DNA of 32,041 nt from Akkermansiaceae bacterium (GCA_903827375.1 CAIKHZ010000299.1:1-32041); one strand, 5' to 3'. Positions 1-8,888 are shown, counted from the first letter of the stretch. Numbers and translations: made by a program. Notes: generated from the sequence alone by a model not told the origin.

Positions 1-33
1 CAAGTTTTTTCTCAAATTTATTTGATTTAACAT
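1..33 (-). CDS. Possible 5' end of a gene leaving the window
   Basis: An ATG at 31-33 on the minus strand opens a frame of 11 codons (MLNQINLRKNL) that runs off the left edge. A GGAG lies 8 bases upstream of the ATG, which is a good ribosome binding site in a window where such sites are mostly weak. The frame is AT-rich. Too little is visible to say what it encodes, and it could be chance. Confidence 0.25.
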   Translation of the reverse strand, partial: MLNQINLRKNL

Positions 34-167
34 GCCTACATCTCCAGGCCAAAAAAATCAGGCGCAATCCTTGGTGGATATGGGGCGCAGCACGAAACCG
101 TCCTCCGAAACTCTGGAAGTTCCGGTTCGACGGCGACTCAGGAGCTGCCCAAGAATTTCATTTGCCT

Positions 168-272
168 TGTAGCGGCGTGTCTATGACCGTCGATGAGCAT
201 GAAGCGCTGAGAAGCCGCCTATTGCGATTGGGACATCTCATACGCGGCGGCGGTCATAGACACGCCGCTACA
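168..272. repeat. Inverted repeat, REP/MITE-like
   Basis: Two perfect 22-base arms (168-189 and 251-272), each the reverse complement of the other, flank a 61-base centre. The outer ends read TGTAGCGGCG and CGCCGCTACA. Pairing continues imperfectly inward (ccgtcg against cggcgg, with further scattered matches). The element sits just downstream of the minus-strand coiled-coil gene. It could be a repetitive extragenic palindrome, a small non-autonomous element, or a transcription-stopping hairpin. No T-tract follows either arm, which argues against a simple terminator. No second copy was seen in this window. Confidence 0.6.
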
Positions 273-288
273 ATCAGGGCATCTCAAA

Positions 289-1170
289 TCAGTGCATGCC
301 GCCGAGGCGATGGTTCAGAGCGATGGAGCGACGCAAGGCACGCATCACCTCGATGAGGTTGCGGTGGATTTTCACGGCCTCGGCGCAATTCTTGTCAGTG
401 ATCGAATGTCGGCTGACATAGCGTCCGATTTCCCCTTGGAGTTGGCGGATGCGGGTCTCGAGGGCACCGAGTTCGGCACGCAAGACTGAGATTTCTCGGT
501 TGGCCTCGCCGATGATCTTGAAGATCTCGGAAGCCTGGGCGCGGCGCTCGCTCTTGAGGGCTTCGATGTCCAGATCGATTTGCTCCAATTGTTTGTCGCC
601 GGCCTCGATTTTGGCACCCACCAAAGTCCGCTCGGCCTTGAGGGCAACAAACTCGTGTTTGAGTTCGGCGAGGCGTTGTTTGACATTCTCGAGTTGCTCG
701 TTGCGCTCTGGGGATGACAAATGATCCTTGGTGAGGACTTCGACTTTTATTTTAAGGCCGTCGTGAATGCGGCGGATATCGCGGGCCTTGGTGACGATTT
801 GGTCGCGTTCGCGGGTGAGGTCTTCGAGGCCGGAAATGATGGTGATGCGCTCGTCATACAGGCTCGTTTGAGGGGCTGGCGAGGCGTTAAGCAAGTCGGA
901 TCGTTCCTTATGGGTCGCATCGAGGCGTGCTTCGCAGGCGTCGAGTTGGGCTTGGAGACCATCGCGGTCTTTGATGAGTTTTCGCAGGTTCCAGTATTCG
1001 ATGGAGAGTCGCTCGACGGAATCGACCTTTTCCCAGATTTCCATACCGAGGAAGGCCTCGGCTTCGCGCAGCAGGTGCATTTCGCTGGCGGCGTCCCCCA
1101 TGCGCTGATTGCGCCGGAAGATACCGAAGGCTTGGGCAAAGCGGGCGAGGAAGTAGCGGGTGGATGTCAT
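289..1170 (-). CDS. Coiled-coil protein of unknown function
   Basis: This 293-residue protein is highly charged and almost entirely alpha-helical in character. From about residue 60 to 260 it is rich in E, K, R, L and Q with heptad-like spacing, as expected for a long coiled coil. No signal peptide, membrane segment or catalytic motif is visible. The ATG at 1170 was chosen because it has AAGGA about 10 bases upstream and clears the end of acs. The frame stays open upstream to 1248, but that extension would overlap acs. It lies 28 bases downstream of acs on the same strand and may be co-transcribed with it. The extreme N-terminus (MTSTRYFLARFAQAFGIFRR) is basic and aromatic. A structural or DNA/cell-envelope-associated role is possible, but nothing here decides it. 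Confidence 0.7.
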   Translation of the reverse strand: MTSTRYFLARFAQAFGIFRRNQRMGDAASEMHLLREAEAFLGMEIWEKVDSVERLSIEYWNLRKLIKDRDGLQAQLDACEARLDATHKERSDLLNASPAPQTSLYDERITIISGLEDLTRERDQIVTKARDIRRIHDGLKIKVEVLTKDHLSSPERNEQLENVKQRLAELKHEFVALKAERTLVGAKIEAGDKQLEQIDLDIEALKSERRAQASEIFKIIGEANREISVLRAELGALETRIRQLQGEIGRYVSRHSITDKNCAEAVKIHRNLIEVMRALRRSIALNHRLGGMH

Positions 1171-1198
1171 GGCAAGGCGGTCCTTATGGCGGCGGGGA

Positions 1199-3160
1199 TC
1201 AGCGGGTGATGCTACGTTGGAGAGTCGCGACCACCGAAAAATCTTCAAGAGTGGTGATGTTTCCGGTCACTTCGCCGGTGCAAACAAGCTCTTTAAGAAT
1301 GCGGCGCATGATCTTTCCAGAGCGAGTCTTGGGCAGAGCGGCCGCGAAGTGGATGTCATCAGGTTTGGCTAGGGCTCCGATCATGTGGCCGACGTGATTG
1401 CGCAGCTCCTGGCGGAGAGCTTCGGACTCGGCAAAATCCGCCTTGAGCGTGACGAACACGGCGACGGCCTGACCCTTGATCTCGTCGGGCCTGCCGACGG
1501 CGGCAGCTTCGGCGACGGCGGGATGAGACACCAGAGCGCTTTCAATTTCGGCGGTTCCGAGGCGATGGCCGGAAACATTGAGCACATCGTCGAGGCGGCC
1601 GATGATCCAGAAATTCCCGTGTTCGTCGCGGCGGGCTCCGTCGCCAGTCGTGTATAGCCCGGGAAAATCCGACCAATAGGTTTTTTTAAATCGCTCCGGA
1701 TCGTTGTAGATCGAGCGGGTCATGGCCGGCCATGGCTTGCGAATGACGAGGCGGCCGTCCTGGTTGGGGGCGCACTCATGGCCGCTGTCGTCAAGGATGG
1801 CAGCATCGATGCCGAAAAATGGGAGTGTCGCGGTGCCGGGGATACAGGGGGTGGCTCCCGGCATCGGCGAAATGAGGATGGCACCGGTTTCCGTCTGCCA
1901 CCACGTATCGACAATCGGGCATTTGCCGCCGCCGATATGCTGGTGGTACCAGGTCCAAGCTTCCGGATTGATCGGCTCGCCGACCGAGCCCAGCAGGCGC
2001 AGAGACGACAGGTCGTGGCCCGCGGGGAAGGGGTTGCCAGCCTTGATAAAAGCACGGATGGCGGTGGGGGCGGTGTAGAAGATACTCACGCCGTAAGCTT
2101 CTATCATTTTCCAAAAGCGGCCGAAATCGGGATGGTTTGGGGCCCCCTCGTACATCACCTGTGTGGCTCCATTGGCCAGTGGGCCGTAAACGATGTAGGA
2201 GTGGCCGGTGATCCAGCCGACGTCGGCGGTGCACCAGAAGACGTCTTCTTCGCGCAGGTCGAAGATGTACTTGCAGGTGGCGTGGGTGCCGGTGAGGTAG
2301 CCACCAGACGTGTGCAGAATGCCCTTGGGTTTGCCCGTCGAGCCGGACGTGTAAAGAATGAAAAGCGGATGTTCGGAATCAAATGCCTTGGCCGTGTGCT
2401 TCGCGGAAACCTTGGCAACTTCGTCGTGCCACCACACGTCGGTCTCCGAGTTCATCGTCACCTCGTTGCCGCAGCGCTTCAACACGATGACCCGCTTGAT
2501 TTTGCGGTATTTCGCCACCGCTTCATCAACGGCGGGCTTGAGGGCGACCACCTTGCCGCGGCGCCATCCGCCATCGGCAGTGAGGATGGCCACCGCCCCG
2601 GAATCCTCCAACCTGTCAAAAATGGCTTCACTGGAAAATCCGCCAAACACCACCGAATGAACAGCACCGATGCGGGCGCAGGCAAGCATGGCAACCACCG
2701 CTTCGGGGACCATCGGCATGTAGATGATCACTCGCTCGCCAGCCTTGATGCCATTGGCTTCCAGCACATTGGCAAAACGACAAACGTCTCTGTGAAGCTG
2801 GCCGTACGTGATGACGCGCTGGTCGCCAGGTTCGCCCTCCCAAATGATGGCGGCTTTGTTCTTGCGAGGGCCGGCGGCATGGCGATCGACGCAATTTTCG
2901 CACACGTTGAGTTTGCCGCCATCGAACCATTTGGCGAAGGGCATTTGCCAATCAAGCACCTTGGTCCACGGTTTGTGCCACAGCAATTCCTTGGCCTCAG
3001 CGGCCCAAAACGCCTCGGGGTTGGCGATCGATTCCTGATAGAGCGTGCGGTAAGCCTCCAGCGATGGGATGCGAGCCTTGGCTGCGAAATCAGCAGGTGG
3101 TTGGTAAATGGAGGTGGCGCCTTGGGTGGTGGTTTCTTGGGCGACTGGTGAGTGGCTCAT
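1199..3160 (-). CDS. acs: Acetyl-CoA synthetase (AMP-forming)
   Basis: The 653-residue protein activates acetate to acetyl-CoA through an acetyl-adenylate intermediate, in the cytoplasm. Length and motifs match the family. The adenylation loop [11 protein letters not shown], the TWWQTETG motif, the hinge region [20 protein letters not shown], and the C-terminal [11 protein letters not shown] are all present. The lysine in that last motif, K616, is the one that in characterised Acs enzymes is switched off by acetylation. The ATG at 3160 is preferred over a TTG seven codons upstream. The coiled-coil gene follows 28 bases downstream and may share the transcript. Propionate could also be a substrate, but overall similarity to the Acs type is clear. 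Confidence 0.95.
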   Translation of the reverse strand: MSHSPVAQETTTQGATSIYQPPADFAAKARIPSLEAYRTLYQESIANPEAFWAAEAKELLWHKPWTKVLDWQMPFAKWFDGGKLNVCENCVDRHAAGPRKNKAAIIWEGEPGDQRVITYGQLHRDVCRFANVLEANGIKAGERVIIYMPMVPEAVVAMLACARIGAVHSVVFGGFSSEAIFDRLEDSGAVAILTADGGWRRGKVVALKPAVDEAVAKYRKIKRVIVLKRCGNEVTMNSETDVWWHDEVAKVSAKHTAKAFDSEHPLFILYTSGSTGKPKGILHTSGGYLTGTHATCKYIFDLREEDVFWCTADVGWITGHSYIVYGPLANGATQVMYEGAPNHPDFGRFWKMIEAYGVSIFYTAPTAIRAFIKAGNPFPAGHDLSSLRLLGSVGEPINPEAWTWYHQHIGGGKCPIVDTWWQTETGAILISPMPGATPCIPGTATLPFFGIDAAILDDSGHECAPNQDGRLVIRKPWPAMTRSIYNDPERFKKTYWSDFPGLYTTGDGARRDEHGNFWIIGRLDDVLNVSGHRLGTAEIESALVSHPAVAEAAAVGRPDEIKGQAVAVFVTLKADFAESEALRQELRNHVGHMIGALAKPDDIHFAAALPKTRSGKIMRRILKELVCTGEVTGNITTLEDFSVVATLQRSITR

Positions 3161-3253
3161 GGGGTTTTCTGATTGAGGCAAGTGGTTTGCTGAAATTGAC
3201 GGAAGGCCGGAACCTAATGGCTGATCCTCCTCATGGCAAGCGGCCTAGTGGGC

Positions 3254-4147
3254 TCAACGCGCCTTTTTTCGCCCAACCGGTGCGGCTAGGGGTGAGACCC
3301 GGCGCTTGGCCCGGGCTCCAGGCAAGACGCCCGGCTCACTCTTGCCCCTGGCTCGGGTATCCTGCCCGCCGCTCGAATTTCGCTCCTTGCTCGCGTCTCC
3401 CCTGCGCGCCGAAACAGGCGCAGCGGCCCGCTTCTTGGCAGGCGTAGCCTCTCCCAACAGCATGGCCACTTCCGGTGGTGTCAGCAAGGCCCAGTGGCCT
3501 GGCTCCAAATCGCCGAGCCACAATTGGCCGATGCGCACCCGCAGCAGCTTGGTGACGGTGTAGCCCATCGTCTCAAACATCAGGCGGATCTGGCGCTTGG
3601 CGCCGTGGTCGAGCACCACCTTGATGCGACGGGCCGAAAGGCGTTCGATCGCCTTGGCCCGCAACTTCCCTCCTTCGGTGTAAACCCCTTCGAGAAACTG
3701 GTCGAGGTGGGCATTTTCAAACGACTGGTTAGCGGTGACGAGGTACTCTTTTTCGACTGATTTGGACGGGTGCATCAGGCGTTGTGAGAGGTCGCCGTCG
3801 TTGGTCAGGATGAGCAGGCCCTCCGAATCCCGGTCGAGCCGCCCGACGTGGTGCAACGCGTGAAGCGCGCCGGGCAAGAGGGTATAAATGGTATCACGGC
3901 CGAGTTCATCCTCACGCGAACACACGTATCCGCGTGGTTTGTGAAACGCCACAATGGTCACCTCCCGCGGGGCCACCCGCCGGCCATCCACCTTCACGTG
4001 ATCACCCGTCTGAATGCGGGTGGCCAACTTCGTGCAACTGCTGCCATTGACCTCCACGCGACCGGCCTGAATCAATGCATCACAAGCGCGGCGCGAGCCG
4101 ATGGCACAGGAAGCGAGGTATTTATTGAGGCGGGTTCCGTCGTTCAT
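3254..4147 (-). CDS. rRNA pseudouridine synthase, RsuA/RluB/RluF family
   Basis: The 297-residue protein should isomerise a uridine to pseudouridine in rRNA. An S4 RNA-binding domain occupies about residues 5-65 (RLNKYLASCAIGSRR then RVEVNG). The catalytic domain follows with the motif GRLDRDSEGLL, whose D105 is the expected nucleophile. The last 60 or so residues are a low-complexity Lys/Arg/Ala tail (AKKRAAAPVSARR onward) that probably binds RNA non-specifically. Start: ATG at 4147 gives the standard family N-terminus. The frame is open upstream to a TTG at 4213, but those residues do not look conserved. Whether it modifies 23S rRNA (RluB-like) or 16S rRNA (RsuA-like) cannot be read from the sequence. 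Confidence 0.9.
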   Translation of the reverse strand: MNDGTRLNKYLASCAIGSRRACDALIQAGRVEVNGSSCTKLATRIQTGDHVKVDGRRVAPREVTIVAFHKPRGYVCSREDELGRDTIYTLLPGALHALHHVGRLDRDSEGLLILTNDGDLSQRLMHPSKSVEKEYLVTANQSFENAHLDQFLEGVYTEGGKLRAKAIERLSARRIKVVLDHGAKRQIRLMFETMGYTVTKLLRVRIGQLWLGDLEPGHWALLTPPEVAMLLGEATPAKKRAAAPVSARRGDASKERNSSGGQDTRARGKSEPGVLPGARAKRRVSPLAAPVGRKKAR

Positions 4148-4225
4148 GGTGGAGAGGCTTGAAATACAAAAGGCGCGGAACCCAAGAGGATCCGCGCGTG
4201 CAACCATTGACAATCCGCAGGGATT

Positions 4226-4381
4226 TTACCCTTCGTGTTTGGTCTTGGGCAGGCCCACCGGCGAGCGCCCGGCCGTCCACTCGCCACGCTCCTTGAGGAG
4301 TTTGACGCGCTCGAAGCGTTTGAGGACGGAGCGTTTGCCGCCGACGGTGGTACTGGATTTAAGGCTATTGTGCTTGGACAT
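4226..4381 (-). CDS. Small basic protein of Verrucomicrobia/Chlamydiae type
   Basis: A 51-residue, strongly basic protein starting MSKHNSLKSSTTVGGKRSVL, with the core KRFERVKLLKERGEW and ending GLPKTKHEG. This matches the small basic protein family defined by TIGR04137 in Chlamydiae and Verrucomicrobia. Its molecular role is not established to my knowledge; size and charge suggest RNA or ribosome association. The start is fixed by the family N-terminus. A longer frame extends upstream to 4699, but that part is proline/serine/cysteine-rich noise. It lies 78 bases upstream of the pseudouridine synthase on the same strand, so the two may be one transcription unit. This gene is the best taxonomic marker in the window. 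Confidence 0.85.
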   Translation of the reverse strand: MSKHNSLKSSTTVGGKRSVLKRFERVKLLKERGEWTAGRSPVGLPKTKHEG

Positions 4382-4533
4382 CTTGGGAGGAGGAATGAAT
4401 GGGCGGGGCGCGCAGACTGAACCAGTCCGCATCAGGTGGCAATGCAAAAATCCGAAAAGTTTGCGATTCATGGTGAGGCTCTTGTTGCCAACACGCCGGA
4501 TTGCTGGTAGCGATGGCGCGGATGGGCCGCTTG

Positions 4534-5112
4534 ATGTCACAGCTGGAATTCCGATGGCTATCGTGGCTGCGTGTGCAGGCCTCGCCATCAGCGACTCAGG
4601 AGGCCCCGGACAAGACGGACAGCAAGCTGACTGCATGGTGCTCGGAAACCTGCAAGTCATTAAACATGCAGGAGTTATCACGGCGGGTGCGGGTTTCATG
4701 GAATGCGAGGATGCAGACGACAGCGGGTCGTGCGTGGTGGCCCGACCGCGCCATCGAGCTCAACCCCAAACTCAAACCCCTGCCTCCAGAAGAACTGTGG
4801 CGAACCCTCAAACACGAACTCGCCCACCTCATCGCCTATGAGAGGGCCGGGCGCCGATACACCGAGCCCCATGGCCCCGAATGGCAGGCCGCTTGCGCCG
4901 AATTGGGCATCCCCGGAGAGCATCCTTATCACACGCTGCCCTTCAAACGCCGACGGATGAAACGCAACTACACCTACGTTTGCCCGAATTGTTTGACCAG
5001 CCTGCACCGCGTCAAACCCATCCGCCGCATGGTCGCCTGCTACGCCTGTTGCCGAAAATTCAACAACGGTGCCTACCACGACCGCTTCCGCCTCGTCGCA
5101 AAAAAACCCTGA
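4534..5112 (+). CDS. SprT-like zinc metalloprotein
   Basis: This 192-residue protein has a SprT-like domain at about residues 30-135 with the metalloprotease motif HELAH (H94, E95, H98) and a likely third zinc ligand in PHGPEW (H113). A C-terminal zinc ribbon follows with C150-P-N-C153 and C169-Y-A-C172. SprT-family proteins include proteases that act on DNA-protein crosslinks (SPRTN in eukaryotes), but bacterial members are poorly characterised. The start is uncertain: in-frame ATGs lie at 4513, 4522 and 4534, none with a clear ribosome binding site. 4534 is the shortest that keeps the domain whole. It is followed 27 bases later by tsaE. It is transcribed divergently from the small basic protein. 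Confidence 0.8.
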   Translation: MSQLEFRWLSWLRVQASPSATQEAPDKTDSKLTAWCSETCKSLNMQELSRRVRVSWNARMQTTAGRAWWPDRAIELNPKLKPLPPEELWRTLKHELAHLIAYERAGRRYTEPHGPEWQAACAELGIPGEHPYHTLPFKRRRMKRNYTYVCPNCLTSLHRVKPIRRMVACYACCRKFNNGAYHDRFRLVAKKP

Positions 5113-5139
5113 ACCCGATTTTTCAGTGGACGCGGCTCA

Positions 5140-5577
5140 GTGAATGAAGTTTGGACAACGGGCATGCAAGAACGCGCAACATCAGCCACAGCCATGACAA
5201 ACCTCGGGCGTGACGCCGCAGGAGACGCTCGGTCCGGCTCAGTCATCGCCTTGGTCGGCGGCCTGGGTGCCGGCAAAACCCATTGGACCAAAGGTCTTGT
5301 GGCCGCCTTGGGCTGCCCTCTCGATGTCACCAGTCCGACGTTTTCCCTGGTGCATGAATACCGGGGCGGTCGTCTGGATGTGTTTCACCTCGATTTCTAT
5401 CGGCTCGAAAGCGCCGCCGAAGTCATCGCCTTGGGCTGGGATGAATATCTCGACGACGCTGGCATCGTCGTCGTCGAGTGGGCCGACAAATTTCCCGAAT
5501 TGCTGCCGCCCAATACCATCTGGTGGCGCTTCACCGTGGAGCCCGATGAATCCCGCACGGTAGAACGCCTGGCCTGA
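5140..5577 (+). CDS. tsaE: tRNA threonylcarbamoyladenosine biosynthesis ATPase TsaE
   Basis: The 145-residue protein is the P-loop ATPase partner of TsaB and TsaD in making the t6A modification at position 37 of ANN-decoding tRNAs. The Walker A motif GGLGAGKT is at residues 40-47, followed by SPTF (65-68) and the DFYRL segment typical of the family. Length is normal. The start is a GTG at 5140; an ATG at 5164 (MQERATSA) is an alternative that would also leave the domain intact. It is 27 bases downstream of the SprT-like gene, probably in one operon. It converges on the small lipoprotein gene, whose stop is 9 bases away on the other strand. Confidence 0.92.
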   Translation: MNEVWTTGMQERATSATAMTNLGRDAAGDARSGSVIALVGGLGAGKTHWTKGLVAALGCPLDVTSPTFSLVHEYRGGRLDVFHLDFYRLESAAEVIALGWDEYLDDAGIVVVEWADKFPELLPPNTIWWRFTVEPDESRTVERLA

Positions 5578-5586
5578 ATCCCAGGC

Positions 5587-5718
5587 TCACAGGCCGACCA
5601 AGTGGCCGGTGTTTTGGAGCAAGCGCCCGGCGCTATCCGCCATATTGCCGGCAGCACCGCAACTGGACAGCGCTGACACGCACACCAGCACTGAGAGAAA
5701 AAGGAATATTCGTTTCAT
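5587..5718 (-). CDS. Small lipoprotein, entericidin-like
   Basis: A 43-residue reading frame starts MKRIFLFLSVLVCVSALSSC and ends HLVGL. The first 20 residues form a textbook lipoprotein signal: two basic residues, a hydrophobic stretch, and lipobox L-S-S-C with the lipidated cysteine at position 20. The mature part would be only 24 residues (GAAGNMADSAGRLLQNTGHL in its centre), amphipathic in character. Size and layout resemble entericidin-type lipoproteins of proteobacteria and short lipoproteins common in verrucomicrobial genomes, but identity with entericidin is not shown. It converges on tsaE and is divergent from the recombinase gene 109 bases away, so any promoter lies in 5719-5827. 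Confidence 0.65.
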   Translation of the reverse strand: MKRIFLFLSVLVCVSALSSCGAAGNMADSAGRLLQNTGHLVGL

Positions 5719-5827
5719 GCGGGACGACGCTAGTCCCCCGCCCTGCCGAGTCAAGTGCCGAAAACCGGCGCCTCATTCAAGTTTCCATTGCCCCGAGCGG
5801 GTAACCAGCGCAGGCTCGGGCGTTGCC

Positions 5828-6712
5828 ATGGAGACCGCCTGCGATGCCTTTATCCGATTCCTGGCCACCGAGCGCGGCCTGTCCGAGGCCTATCAGCTAT
5901 CGGTGCGCCAGACGCTCGACGCGCTGGCCGCTTGGTTGCGAGAGCGCGGCGGCGACCTCCGCGATATAGGGACAGACGAATTGGCGGAATTCTTAGGCGG
6001 GCGCAAGCGGGACGGGCTCATTGCGGCCTCGTTGCGCATCACCACCGTGCATTTAAAGGTATTTTTCCGCTGGTTGGCGGCGCAGGGGCGTTTGGAAATG
6101 GATCCGGCCGAACCTCTGCTAGCCCCCCGCCCCGACCTGACGTTGCCGGAAACCCTGCACGCCACAGAAATTATTACTTTGTTAGAATCTATCGATCCGG
6201 GTCAACCGCTAGGCCGTCGCGATCTGGCCATCCTGGAAGTATTCTATGCCTCCGGCCTGCGTTTATCCGAGCTGTGCAAGGCGCGCCTCGAGATGATGGA
6301 CTTTGATGAGGGATTCCTGCGCGTCACTGGCAAAGGCAATAAGACCCGCATCGTGCGCGTCGGCACCAAGGCCTGCGAGGCACTCTTGGATTACCTGAAA
6401 AACGCCCGGCCTGGGCTCGTTTCCAAGCGCAGCTCTTCACACATCTTCCTCAGCGTGCGCGGAGGCCCCTTGTCCCCGGACCGGGTGCGCCAAATCGTCA
6501 AACGCCGTGCCGCGCTGGCTGGCATCTCCCACAACGTCTATCCGCATCTGCTGCGCCACTCGTTCGCCACTCACCTGCTGGAGGGTGGAGCCGACCTGCG
6601 GGTGATCCAGGAGTTATTGGGCCACGCCGACATCTCCACCACCCAAATCTACACCCACGTCGATCGCCAGCGCCTCAAGGCCGTGCACCGCCAATTCCAT
6701 CCCCGCGCTTAA
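5828..6712 (+). CDS. xerD: Tyrosine recombinase XerD-like
   Basis: The 294-residue enzyme should resolve chromosome dimers at the dif site, with a XerC-like partner. An N-terminal SAM-like core-binding domain (about 1-95) precedes the catalytic domain. All catalytic residues are visible: R145 in ASGLRLSEL, K172 in GKGNK, H240 and R243 in HLLRHSFATHLLEGG, H266 in GHADISTTQIY, and nucleophile Y275. The ending RLKAVHRQFHPRA resembles the XerD rather than the XerC C-terminus. ATG 5828 gives the usual family length. The frame is open to 5609 upstream, but that part overlaps the lipoprotein gene on the other strand. Its position among housekeeping genes favours a host recombinase over a mobile-element integrase. 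Confidence 0.9.
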   Translation: METACDAFIRFLATERGLSEAYQLSVRQTLDALAAWLRERGGDLRDIGTDELAEFLGGRKRDGLIAASLRITTVHLKVFFRWLAAQGRLEMDPAEPLLAPRPDLTLPETLHATEIITLLESIDPGQPLGRRDLAILEVFYASGLRLSELCKARLEMMDFDEGFLRVTGKGNKTRIVRVGTKACEALLDYLKNARPGLVSKRSSSHIFLSVRGGPLSPDRVRQIVKRRAALAGISHNVYPHLLRHSFATHLLEGGADLRVIQELLGHADISTTQIYTHVDRQRLKAVHRQFHPRA

Positions 6713-6798
6713 GTGAAACCTTCCACCACTGGTGATGCTCAGCCATGATGTGGCGAGCCAGCCTCACTTGTTTGTATCCTTCTTTTGCCTGCAATACC

Positions 6799-7302
6799 TC
6801 ACACCAGTCGCCGGTCAAGCAGCTTCGCCTTGAGGGGATCGGCGGCTTGGAGGTGGGCGAGCGCGATGGCCAGGGCGTCGGCGGCGTCTGGCGGCGGGGT
6901 TTCGGCCAAGCCGAGCAGGGCGCGGACCATGAAGGCGACCTGGCTTTTGTCGGCAGTGCCCTTGCCGACGACCGCCATTTTAACTTTGCGCGGGGCGTAT
7001 TCGTACACCCGTAGTCCGTGGTCGGCGGCGGCGATGAGCGCTGCGGCGCGGGCTGCACCCATGGAAATGGCCGTTTGATGGGATTGAACGTAGATGATGC
7101 CCTCGACGGCGACCTCGTCGGGCTGATAGGTTTGGATGACGTTGACCAGATGAGTGCGGATGGCCGAGAGGGCTGCGGACTGCGGCAGTTTGCCCGGGAT
7201 GGAGATGACGTCGAAGGTGAGTACCTTGGGGTGGCGTGCCTCGCCTTCAAGCACCGCATAACCGGTGTTTCTAACTGCAGGATCGATGGCCAGGACGCGC
7301 AT
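6799..7302 (-). CDS. ruvC: Holliday junction endonuclease RuvC
   Basis: The 167-residue protein is the resolvase that cuts Holliday junctions made during recombinational repair, working with RuvAB. The RNase H-like acidic residues are all present: D7 in RVLAIDPA, E67 in EVAVEG, and D139 and D142 in PPDAADALA. Length fits the family. ATG 7302 (MRVLAID) is the conserved start; a GTG four codons upstream is possible. It is convergent with xerD, 86 bases away. ruvA and ruvB are not in the window. Confidence 0.93.
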   Translation of the reverse strand: MRVLAIDPAVRNTGYAVLEGEARHPKVLTFDVISIPGKLPQSAALSAIRTHLVNVIQTYQPDEVAVEGIIYVQSHQTAISMGAARAAALIAAADHGLRVYEYAPRKVKMAVVGKGTADKSQVAFMVRALLGLAETPPPDAADALAIALAHLQAADPLKAKLLDRRLV

Positions 7303-7646
7303 GGGGGAAGACACAAGACTAGAAGACGCAAGCTCGGAACCCGGGGCGGGGATGGTGTGGGCAGTAAGTTAAACTTTAGCGAGGTGGAGCCTCAAACCAG
7401 GCGAGATGTGAAGAAGACTCCGGCGTGAGCTCGGTCAATCCGGTTCTGGAAATTTTGACTCCTTCACAAGGACTCTAGGGCGCGGCAGGGGTGGATTGAA
7501 AATAGCTGGTTTGATAACTCTTTGAAAATGAAAGTATTAATTCAATTTGCCGAGCAGGCTGCTGCAGAGTTTACGGAGGTCTCTGACGTTGGCGGCTCTC
7601 ATGGTGCTACAAATGGGCAGAACATGGGCCAACCAGTGGCGATGGC
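7303..7646. other. Gene-poor gap between DEAD helicase and ruvC
   Basis: These 344 bases carry no gene I can support. The plus strand has a 67-codon frame at 7522-7725, but it runs into the DEAD helicase gene and looks like chance. On the minus strand a 21-codon frame (7602 to 7537, starting MRAANVRDLRKLCSSLLGKL) begins like some Phd/prevent-host-death antitoxins and then stops, so it could be a remnant. The promoter of ruvC is expected here, but no convincing -35/-10 pair was found. Confidence 0.5.
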
Positions 7647-8843
7647 CTATTTCCGCTTCTTGCCGCCGCCGGTTTTCTTGCGCCGCACCGGCTTGATGGG
7701 CGTCTCATCCAACAGGGCGGTGTAAATATAGGGAAAGTTTTCGAGCCTTCGCCGCGGAATTTTTTGCTCGATGAAAAACTCGACGGCCTTGGCGTAGTCC
7801 AGTTCGTCGGCTGTTAGGATGGTAAAAGCGTCGCCCTCGGCTTCGGCGCGGCCGGTGCGGCCGATGCGGTGGACGTAGTCTTCGGCATTTTCCGGGACGC
7901 GGTAGTTGATGACGTGGGAGACGCCGGAGATATCGATGCCGCGGGCGGCCACATCGGTGGCGACGAGGATTTCGTAGTCGCCGGCCTTGAATCCGGCGAG
8001 CGCTTTCATGCGGTCCACCTGGTTGATATCGGAGTGCATGGCTGCGACCTTTTGCTGGCCTGTGCTTTTGATGAGCGATGTGAGTTGGTCGGCTTCCTTG
8101 CGGGTACGGGTAAAGATCATCACCGAGTGGTAGTCGGTTTGTTTGAGCAAATCGAGCAGCAGTTCGTCGCGCTGGTCCATGGCCACCGGGTAGAACGCGT
8201 GAGTGACGGTGGTGGGCACCGAGCGACGGGCGATTTCAACGGTGAGCGGGTCGGTGAGGCACCATTGGGCAAATGTCTGAATCGCCGGCGGCATGGTGGC
8301 CGAAAAAAACAAGGTCTGACGACCTTCCCACGGGCACAGGTTGACGATTTTTCGCACCTGTGGAAGGAAGCCCATGTCAAGCATGCGGTCCACCTCGTCG
8401 AGGACCAGCGACTTGAGTTCGCCGAAACGCATGGTGGCCCGATAAAAGTGATCGACAAGGCGGCCGGGGGTGGCCACCACGATATCGGCACCCGCAGCGA
8501 GTTGCTCGGACTGGGTGCCAAGGCCGACACCGCCATAGAGCAGGGCGACCTTGAGACCAGTGTGTTTGCCGTATTTCTCGAAGGATTCGGCAACCTGGTG
8601 GGCCAGTTCGCGGGTCGGTTCGAGGACTAAAATCTGGGGTTTGCCGAGTTTTTCGAGTTTGGAGAGCAGCGGCAGGGCGAAGGCGGCAGTTTTGCCGGTG
8701 CCGGTTTGGGAGGCACCGATGACGTCGCGGCCTTCGAGGATGATGGGAATGGCCTGCACCTGAATCGGTGTGGGGGTGGTGTAACCCGATTCCTTGACGG
8801 CTTCCATGACGGCTGCGGAGAGCCCAAGTGTTTCAAATCCCAT
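7647..8843 (-). CDS. DEAD-box ATP-dependent RNA helicase, RhlE-like
   Basis: The 398-residue protein is an RNA helicase core with almost no extensions. Motifs in order are the Q motif (PTPIQ, Q28), Walker A ASQTGTGKT (44-52), PTRELA (76-81), TPGR (125-128), motif II D149-E-V-D152, SAT (FFSATMPP), and HRIGRTGR near the C-terminal third. Motif II reads DEVD where the family consensus is DEAD; alanine at that place is not catalytic, so activity is expected. The short basic tail (RRKKTGGGKKRK) is typical of RhlE-type helicases in ribosome assembly or RNA decay. It is transcribed alone; the small gene at 8889..9140 ends 45 bases upstream on the same strand. Confidence 0.92.
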   Translation of the reverse strand: MGFETLGLSAAVMEAVKESGYTTPTPIQVQAIPIILEGRDVIGASQTGTGKTAAFALPLLSKLEKLGKPQILVLEPTRELAHQVAESFEKYGKHTGLKVALLYGGVGLGTQSEQLAAGADIVVATPGRLVDHFYRATMRFGELKSLVLDEVDRMLDMGFLPQVRKIVNLCPWEGRQTLFFSATMPPAIQTFAQWCLTDPLTVEIARRSVPTTVTHAFYPVAMDQRDELLLDLLKQTDYHSVMIFTRTRKEADQLTSLIKSTGQQKVAAMHSDINQVDRMKALAGFKAGDYEILVATDVAARGIDISGVSHVINYRVPENAEDYVHRIGRTGRAEAEGDAFTILTADELDYAKAVEFFIEQKIPRRRLENFPYIYTALLDETPIKPVRRKKTGGGKKRK

Positions 8844-8888
8844 GCGGAGGCCGTAGTAATGGAGAAAATCGTGCGGGTCAAGAAGTGA

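Noticed and set aside
1778..3151. 457-residue plus-strand frame opposite acs
   Set aside because: It lies fully antisense to the well-supported acs gene and has low-complexity His/Gly/Asp-rich content typical of a GC-rich shadow frame.
6713..6798. Possible small gene between xerD and ruvC
   Set aside because: Only an 86-base convergent gap; the minus-strand frame through it continues antisense or out of frame into ruvC and xerD and has no own start.
7537..7602. 21-residue minus-strand frame resembling the start of a Phd-type antitoxin
   Set aside because: The likeness covers only about ten residues (MRAANVRDLR) and the frame stops at once; there is no toxin partner. It is noted in the gap entry only.
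7869..8630. 253-residue plus-strand frame opposite the DEAD-box helicase
   Set aside because: It is antisense to a gene with all helicase motifs and shows no domain of its own.
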